A DNA stretch of 64,000 bases from Pseudomonas sp. URMO17WK12:I11 (GTDB lineage Bacteria > Pseudomonadota > Gammaproteobacteria > Pseudomonadales > Pseudomonadaceae): positions 310,001 through 374,000 of the forward strand of contig NZ_VEDF01000003.1 in assembly GCF_007677725.1 (NCBI RefSeq). Direction: 5' to 3'. The translations under genes were made by a program, and so were the position numbers. Shown piece after piece: positions 58,661 through 64,000 of the stretch. A model generated the notes under the pieces. The model was not told where the DNA came from, did no database searches, and saw nothing but the letters and a program-made list of their open reading frames with translations. Numbering within the stretch: position 1 is the first letter of the stretch; the number at the start of each line of letters is the position of its first letter.

Positions 58661-59278
58661 GTGATTGGACGTTTGCGCGGCACCCTGGCGGAAAAACAGC
58701 CGCCGCACCTGATTATCGATGTCAACGGCGTCGGCTATGAGCTGGAAGTGCCGATGACCACGCTGTATCGGCTGCCGAAGGTCGGTGAGCCGGTGACGGT
58801 GCATACCCACCTGGTAGTGCGCGAAGATGCCCATCTGCTGTACGGCTTCGCCGAAAAACGCGAGCGTGAGCTGTTTCGCGAGCTGATCCGGCTCAATGGC
58901 GTGGGGCCGAAACTGGCGCTGGCGCTGATGTCGGGCCTTGAGGTCGACGAACTGGTGCGTTGCGTACAGGCCCAGGACACGTCTGCGCTGGTGCGAGTGC
59001 CAGGCGTGGGCAAGAAGACTGCCGAGCGTCTTCTGGTCGAGCTTAAAGACCGCTTCAAGGCCTGGGAAACGTCTCCTGCGATGTTCACGCTCGTGTCCGA
59101 CGGCCCGCTGCCGGCGGCCAGCGAATCCACGGCCGAGGCCGACGCGGTCAGCGCCCTGGTCTCGCTAGGCTACAAGCCGCAAGAGGCCAGCAAGGCCATC
59201 GCCGCGATCAAGGACAAGGCCGGCCTGAGCAGCGAAGAGCTGATTCGCCGCAGCCTTAAAGGGATGATTTCCAAGTGA
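58661..59278 (+). CDS. ruvA: Holliday junction branch migration protein RuvA
   Basis: 205 residues from a GTG at 58661 (AGGAAGGAA upstream). OB domain, two helix-hairpin-helix motifs ([31 protein letters not shown]) and a C-terminal RuvB-binding domain. Overlaps ruvB by 4 bases. Confidence 0.97.
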   Translation: MIGRLRGTLAEKQPPHLIIDVNGVGYELEVPMTTLYRLPKVGEPVTVHTHLVVREDAHLLYGFAEKRERELFRELIRLNGVGPKLALALMSGLEVDELVRCVQAQDTSALVRVPGVGKKTAERLLVELKDRFKAWETSPAMFTLVSDGPLPAASESTAEADAVSALVSLGYKPQEASKAIAAIKDKAGLSSEELIRRSLKGMISK

Positions 59279-60321
59279 TCGAAGCCGACCGCCTGATCGC
59301 CGCCAGCGGCCGCGACCGCGAAGAAGTGCAAGACCGCGCGATCCGCCCGCTGCGCCTTGACGAATACATTGGTCAGCCGGTGGTGCGCGAACAGATGGCG
59401 CTGTTCATCCAGGCTGCGCGAGGGCGTGGCGAGTCGCTCGACCATACGCTGATCTTCGGGCCGCCGGGCCTGGGCAAGACCACCTTGGCCAACATCATCG
59501 CCCAGGAAATGGGCGTGTCGGTCAAGAGTACCTCAGGGCCGATCCTCGAGCGTCCGGGCGATCTGGCCGCGATGCTGACCAACCTCGAGCCGCACGACGT
59601 GCTGTTCATCGATGAGATCCATCGCCTGTCACCGGTCGTCGAAGAGGTACTCTACCCGGCGATGGAAGACTTCCAGCTCGACATCATGATCGGCGAAGGC
59701 CCCGCTGCGCGCTCGATCAAGCTCGATCTGCCGCCATTCACCCTGGTCGGTGCCACCACGCGTGCCGGCATGCTTACCAATCCACTGCGCGACCGCTTCG
59801 GTATCGTGCAGCGCCTGGAGTTCTACAGCGACAAGGACCTGGCCACCATCGTCAGCCGCTCGGCCAACATCCTCGGCCTTGCCATCGAGGACCAGGGTGC
59901 CTACGAAATCGCCCGCCGCGCCCGCGGCACGCCACGCATCGCCAACCGGCTGCTGCGCCGCGTACGCGACTACGCCGAGGTGCGCGGCAAGGGCCAGATC
60001 ACCAAGGCCGTGGCGGACATGGCGCTGAACCTGCTGGACGTCGACGAGCGCGGCTTCGATCACTCCGACCGGCGCCTGCTGCTGACCATGATCGAGAAGT
60101 TCGACGGTGGTCCGGTCGGTGTCGACAACCTGGCCGCAGCCATCAGCGAAGAGCGTCACACCATCGAGGACGTCCTCGAGCCGTACCTGATTCAACAGGG
60201 CTACATCATGCGTACGCCTCGCGGGCGTGTGGTCACCCGTCACGCCTACCTGCATTTCGGCCTCAACGTGCCGGGCAGCCTGGGCGGCGCTAGCGAATTT
60301 TCCGATCCAGGCGATGAATGA
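59275..60321 (+). CDS. ruvB: Holliday junction helicase RuvB
   Basis: 348 residues, GTG start at 59275 overlapping ruvA. AAA+ ATPase with Walker [10 protein letters not shown] near residue 62, Walker B LFIDEIHR and a winged-helix end. Drives branch migration with RuvA. Confidence 0.97.
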   Translation: MIEADRLIAASGRDREEVQDRAIRPLRLDEYIGQPVVREQMALFIQAARGRGESLDHTLIFGPPGLGKTTLANIIAQEMGVSVKSTSGPILERPGDLAAMLTNLEPHDVLFIDEIHRLSPVVEEVLYPAMEDFQLDIMIGEGPAARSIKLDLPPFTLVGATTRAGMLTNPLRDRFGIVQRLEFYSDKDLATIVSRSANILGLAIEDQGAYEIARRARGTPRIANRLLRRVRDYAEVRGKGQITKAVADMALNLLDVDERGFDHSDRRLLLTMIEKFDGGPVGVDNLAAAISEERHTIEDVLEPYLIQQGYIMRTPRGRVVTRHAYLHFGLNVPGSLGGASEFSDPGDE

Positions 60322-60446
60322 CAGATCGAAATGGGCTTTTCGTGGTCCTACCGCTGGCATGCAGACAGTGCGCTGGCATAACGACATTAATGTAGCAAAA
60401 ACAGTTGCCGAGGCGGATTGGCAAGCTGAGGAGTAAGCACTAGAGT

Positions 60447-60899
60447 ATGCGCGCGCAAAATGCCCTGGAACCGTTTGCACACCGTTGTCGCGTCTATTAC
60501 GAAGATACCGATGCTGGCGGCGTGGTGTACTACGTCAATTACTTGAAATTCATGGAGCGCGCGCGTACCGAACGCTTGCGGCACCTGGGCTTTTCCCAGT
60601 CGCAACTGGCCGAGGACAACCTGCTGTTCGTGGTCCATTCCAGCGAGGCGCGCTACCACGCGCCGGCCCGCCTGGACGACGCGCTGCGGGTCACCGCGCA
60701 CGTAATTGAACTCAATCGCGCCAGCCTGCGCTTCGTGCAGCAGGTCTGGCGAGAACAGGATGACACGCTGCTCTGCGAAGGGCAGTTTCTGGTGGCTGCC
60801 GTGCGCGCCGATACTTTTAAACCCCGAGCCATACCTCCCCAGCTGCGCGACGCCTTTGCGGCAGACGGCTCGGGTACTCAATCGATTGCAGGAGAATAA
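60447..60899 (+). CDS. ybgC: Tol-Pal-associated acyl-CoA thioesterase YbgC
   Basis: 150 residues, hotdog fold. Catalytic region [20 protein letters not shown] with the active Asp in DTDAGG. First gene of the tol cluster; tolQ begins 2 bases after its stop. Confidence 0.95.
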   Translation: MRAQNALEPFAHRCRVYYEDTDAGGVVYYVNYLKFMERARTERLRHLGFSQSQLAEDNLLFVVHSSEARYHAPARLDDALRVTAHVIELNRASLRFVQQVWREQDDTLLCEGQFLVAAVRADTFKPRAIPPQLRDAFAADGSGTQSIAGE

Positions 60900-60901
60900 G
60901 C

Positions 60902-61597
60902 GTGGAAGCTAACGTCGTCGACCATACCTCCATGTGGAGTCTGGTCAGCAATGCCAGCGTGGTGGTGCAGCTGGTTATGCTGACCCTGGTGGCCGCCTCG
61001 GTCACTTCATGGATCATGATTTTTCAGCGCAGCACCATGCTGCGCGCCGGTCGTCGTGCGCTGGATGCCTTCGAGGAACGCTTCTGGTCGGGTATCGACC
61101 TGTCCAAGCTGTACCGTCAGGCAGGCAGCAACCCAGACCCGGACTCCGGGGTAGAGCAGGTATTCCGCGCAGGTTTCAAGGAATTCTCGCGTCTGCGTCA
61201 GCAGCCGGGCGTGGATCCCGATGCGGTAATGGAAGGCGTAGGTCGGGCCATGCGCGTGGCCATCTCGCGTGAAGAAGAAAAACTCGAGCAGAGCCTGCCG
61301 TTCCTGGCTACCGTGGGTTCGACCAGCCCCTACATCGGCCTGTTCGGTACCGTGTGGGGCATCATGAACTCCTTCCGTGGCCTGGCCAGCGCCCAGCAAG
61401 CGACCCTGGCCACCGTGGCCCCCGGCATCGCCGAGGCGCTGATCGCCACCGCGATCGGCCTGTTCGCGGCCATCCCCGCAGTCATCGCCTACAACCGGTT
61501 CGCCGCGCGCAGCGAAGTACTGATCGGTCGTTACTACACCTTCGCCGACGAATTCCAGGCGATCCTGCACCGCAAAGTGCACACCAGCGAAGAGTAA
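60902..61597 (+). CDS. tolQ: Tol-Pal proton channel subunit TolQ
   Basis: 231 residues, GTG start (GGAGAA upstream). Three membrane helices; VGSTSPYIGLFGTVWGIMNS is the family signature. With TolR it uses the proton gradient to energise TolA. Confidence 0.96.
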   Translation: MEANVVDHTSMWSLVSNASVVVQLVMLTLVAASVTSWIMIFQRSTMLRAGRRALDAFEERFWSGIDLSKLYRQAGSNPDPDSGVEQVFRAGFKEFSRLRQQPGVDPDAVMEGVGRAMRVAISREEEKLEQSLPFLATVGSTSPYIGLFGTVWGIMNSFRGLASAQQATLATVAPGIAEALIATAIGLFAAIPAVIAYNRFAARSEVLIGRYYTFADEFQAILHRKVHTSEE

Positions 61598-61611
61598 TCA
61601 GGTACAAGCCC

Positions 61612-62064
61612 ATGGCCCGAGTTCGCCACAAACGCAAGCCCGTCGCCGAGATGAACGTGGTGCCCTACATCGACGTGATGCTGGTGCTGCTGGTCATCTT
61701 CATGGTGACCGCGCCGATGCTCAACCAGGGCGTCAAGGTCGACCTGCCCAAGGTTTCCAGCGAAGCCCTGCCGCAGGACAACAACGTCCAGATCCTCACC
61801 ATTTCGATCAAGGCCGACAAGACCTACTACTGGAACCTTGGCAGTGAAGTCGACACCGACAAGCAGATGGACAAGGCCATGACCTTGCCCGACATGACCA
61901 GCGCGGTGACCAAGATCATTGCTGCCGGTCGTGACCAGGGCAAACAGACCCAGGTCTTCATTCGTGGCGACAAGGCTGTTGACTACGGCGCCGTGATGGG
62001 CGCCATGGGCGGGTTGCAGAAGGCCGGTGTCGGTAACGTTGGCCTGATCACCGAGGCGCCCTGA
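61612..62064 (+). CDS. tolR: Tol-Pal proton channel subunit TolR
   Basis: 150 residues. One membrane helix with the proton-path Asp (NVVPYIDVMLVLLVIFMV) and a periplasmic domain. The ATG at 61612 (MARVRHKRKP) is used; upstream frame is a continuation within tolQ. Stop overlaps tolA start. Confidence 0.95.
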   Translation: MARVRHKRKPVAEMNVVPYIDVMLVLLVIFMVTAPMLNQGVKVDLPKVSSEALPQDNNVQILTISIKADKTYYWNLGSEVDTDKQMDKAMTLPDMTSAVTKIIAAGRDQGKQTQVFIRGDKAVDYGAVMGAMGGLQKAGVGNVGLITEAP

Positions 62065-63140
62065 TGCAACAGCGAGAGCCATCCGCCTCGGAAAGCTACT
62101 TCTGGCCCAGTGTCTGGGCCATTGGCCTGCATGTGCTGGTCTTTGCCATGCTGTTCGTCAGCTTTGCCATGACGCCTGAACTGCCGCCTTCCAAGCCGAT
62201 CGTTCAGGCTACGCTGTATCAGCTGAAGTCCAAGAGTCAGGCGACGACCCAGACCAACCAGAAGATTGCCGGGGAAGCGAAGAAAACCGCCGCGCGCCAG
62301 ACCGAAGTCGAACAGCTGGAACAGAAGAAAGTCGAACAGGAGGCCATCAAGGCCGCGGAACAAAAGAAAGCCGACGCCGCTCAAAAGGCCGAACAGGCAC
62401 GCGAAGCTGCCGAGGCGAAAAAGGCCGAGGAAGCTGCCAAGGCTGCTGAAGCGAAGAAGGCCGCCGAGTCCAAGAAGGCCGAGGAGGCGAAGAAGGCTGC
62501 CGAGAAACAGCAGGCCGACATCGCTAAGAAGAAGGCCGAGGAAGAGGCCAAGAAGCAGGCCGAGGAAGAAGCCAAGAAACAGGCAGCCGAAGAGGCCAAG
62601 AAAAAGGCCGCTGAAGACGCCAAGAAAAAAGCAGCCGAGGACGCCAAGAAGAAAGCGGCGGCCGAGGAGGCGAAGAAGAAGGCAGCTGAAGAGGCGAAGA
62701 AAAAGGCCGCTGCAGATGCCCAGAAGAAAAAGGCGCAGGAAGCTGCACGCAAGTCGGCCGAAGACAAGAAAGCCCAGGCCTTGGCCGAGCTCTTGTCTGA
62801 CTCCACCGAGCGCCAGCAGGCGCTGGCTGACGAGCAGGGCGACCAGGTGGCCGGCGATTTCGACGACCTGATCCGTATGCGCGCAGCCGAAGGTTGGGCC
62901 CGTCCGCCGTCTGCACGTAAAGGCATGACAGTGACGTTGCAGGTGAACATGTTGCCCGACGGCACTATCACCGGTGTTACCGTCACCCGCTCCAGCGGCG
63001 ACGGTCCGTTTGACAGTTCGGCCGTTGCGGCAGTGAAGAACATCGGTCGTCTGACCGAGATGCAGGGTATGAAGCCGAGCGATTTCAACCGATATCGTTC
63101 GTTCAAGATGACATTTACACCTGAGGATCTAGCGTTGTGA
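62064..63140 (+). CDS. tolA: Tol-Pal inner-membrane linker protein TolA
   Basis: 358 residues. An N-terminal membrane helix (about 10-35), a long Ala/Lys/Glu-rich helical domain (about 75-235, [11 protein letters not shown]-type repeats), and a C-terminal globular domain ([20 protein letters not shown]). Spans the periplasm from TolQR to TolB/Pal. Repeats make the middle prone to length variation. Confidence 0.94.
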   Translation: MQQREPSASESYFWPSVWAIGLHVLVFAMLFVSFAMTPELPPSKPIVQATLYQLKSKSQATTQTNQKIAGEAKKTAARQTEVEQLEQKKVEQEAIKAAEQKKADAAQKAEQAREAAEAKKAEEAAKAAEAKKAAESKKAEEAKKAAEKQQADIAKKKAEEEAKKQAEEEAKKQAAEEAKKKAAEDAKKKAAEDAKKKAAAEEAKKKAAEEAKKKAAADAQKKKAQEAARKSAEDKKAQALAELLSDSTERQQALADEQGDQVAGDFDDLIRMRAAEGWARPPSARKGMTVTLQVNMLPDGTITGVTVTRSSGDGPFDSSAVAAVKNIGRLTEMQGMKPSDFNRYRSFKMTFTPEDLAL

Positions 63141-64000
63141 TTAAACTCCTTCGAGGAATGCTGGTCATGCTCTGCTGCGTGGCTGGCATGGCCATGGCAG
63201 AGGAAAAGAACATCCTGGTCACCAGCGGCAGCGATCGGGCCACGCCCATCGCCGTAGTGCCGTTCGGTCTGCAGGGTGGCAGCGTGCTGCCGGAAGACAT
63301 GGCCGACATCATCGGCAACGATCTGCGCAACTCGGGCTACTACTCGCCGATTCCGCGGCAGAACATGATCAGCCAGCCCAGCCAGGGCAGCGAAGTCATC
63401 TTCCGCGACTGGAAAGCTTTGGGTGCGCAGTACGTCATGGTCGGCAGCATCGTGCCGTCAGGTGGACGTCTTCAGGTGCAGTACGCCCTGTTCAACGTCG
63501 CCACCGAGCAGCAAGTACTGACCGGCAGCGTCGCGGGCAGCGTCGATCAACTGCGCGACATGTCGCACTACATCGCCGACCAGTCGTTCGAAAAGCTCAC
63601 CGGGATCAAGGGCGCGTTCTCCACGCGCATGCTGTACGTGACCGCCGAACGCTTCTCGACCAACAATACCCGTTACACGCTGCAGCGTTCGGATTATGAC
63701 GGCGCGCGTGCGGTGACCCTGTTGCAGTCGCGCGAGCCGATCCTGTCGCCCCGCTTCGCACCCGACGGCAAGCGCATCGCCTATGTGTCGTTCGAGCAGA
63801 AGCGTCCACGTATCTTCATCCAGCACATCGATACCGGTCGCCGTGAGCAGGTGACCAACTTCGAAGGCCTGAACGGTGCACCAGCCTGGTCGCCGGATGG
63901 CTCGCGTCTGGCATTCGTGCTGTCCAAGGATGGCAATCCGGACATCTATGTCATGAACGTCGCCTCGCGCCAGATCAGCCGGGTTACCGCAGGCCCTGGC
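63137..64000 (+). CDS. tolB: Tol-Pal translocation protein TolB, N-terminal part (runs off the window)
   Basis: 288 codons, still open at base 64000. GTG start at 63137 overlapping the tolA stop. Signal peptide ends AMA-EEKN. N-terminal domain ([19 protein letters not shown]) then beta-propeller repeats ([40 protein letters not shown]). Periplasmic; binds Pal and TolA. Confidence 0.95.
   Translation, partial: MIKLLRGMLVMLCCVAGMAMAEEKNILVTSGSDRATPIAVVPFGLQGGSVLPEDMADIIGNDLRNSGYYSPIPRQNMISQPSQGSEVIFRDWKALGAQYVMVGSIVPSGGRLQVQYALFNVATEQQVLTGSVAGSVDQLRDMSHYIADQSFEKLTGIKGAFSTRMLYVTAERFSTNNTRYTLQRSDYDGARAVTLLQSREPILSPRFAPDGKRIAYVSFEQKRPRIFIQHIDTGRREQVTNFEGLNGAPAWSPDGSRLAFVLSKDGNPDIYVMNVASRQISRVTAGPG

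Noticed and set aside
57169-58725. 518-codon minus-strand frame opposite yebC and ruvC
   Set aside because: Spans two real genes and their gap; no recognisable domain.

Overview
The window is a typical gene-dense, GC-rich Pseudomonas chromosome, most likely of the P. putida group. Reasons: the gene order ispD...ispF-truD-surE-pcm-nlpD-rpoS-rsmZ-fdxA, the finR/fpr divergent pair, the erdR-dgkA pair, an mprF gene with its aminoacyl-phosphatidylglycerol hydrolase, the proS-OprD-HIT-slyX-csp-dps-aspS order, and the ruvCAB-tol run. No plasmid, integrase, transposase or CRISPR array is visible.

Layout. 1-3221: end of ispD, a LysR regulator and the glutathione-dependent formaldehyde detoxification pair (adhC, fghA). 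3222-8439: a REP-like repeat, then ispF-truD-surE-pcm-nlpD-rpoS in one direction with overlapping genes. 8440-8945: no protein gene; it holds the rpoS terminator, a GacA box and the small RNA RsmZ. 8946-11983: fdxA and mutS on the minus strand. 12072-27494: a complete contractile (R-type) tailocin cluster, between mutS and cinA-recA, with a RecA-cleavable repressor, a 0.8-kb array of giant palindromic repeats, a late promoter, and then holin, an unknown protein, gpV, gpW, gpJ, gpI, fiber, fiber chaperone, sheath, tube, gpE/E', tape measure, gpU, gpX, gpD, endolysin and nested spanins. There are no capsid, portal, terminase, integrase or replication genes, so this is a phage-tail bacteriocin and not a prophage. 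27588-29721: pncC, recA (with LexA box), recX. 29794-37859: LOG protein, small orphan proteins, a DTW tRNA-modifying enzyme, erdR, dgkA, finR/fpr, trmO, a DUF1456 protein and a pseudouridine synthase-like protein with an altered active site. 38074-45527: rimO, kup and the mprF/hydrolase pair. 45715-46318: three initiator tRNA genes, each with its own promoter and terminator. 46451-57132: dinB (with LexA box), a lipoprotein, proS, an OprD-type porin, a HIT protein, slyX, a membrane-linked cold-shock protein, dps, an RHH protein, an FmdB protein and aspS. 57241-64000: yebC, ruvC, ruvA, ruvB, ybgC, tolQ, tolR, tolA and the first 288 codons of tolB.

How it fits together. DNA damage activates RecA, which should cleave LexA (sites seen before recA and dinB) and also the tailocin repressor, whose Ala-Gly cleavage site and Ser/Lys dyad are visible. 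TGCAT-rich motifs occur both at the repressor's own start and at the late promoter. The least ordinary points are: (1) an apparent +1 programmed frameshift at a CUU-UGA site (the RF2 type) joining gpE to an ORF that has no start codon; (2) a three-copy, 287-bp tandem array of REP-bounded palindromes between repressor and late promoter; (3) intrinsic terminators in the tailocin leader and between its structural modules; and (4) a pseudouridine synthase-like protein with Glu where the catalytic Asp should be.
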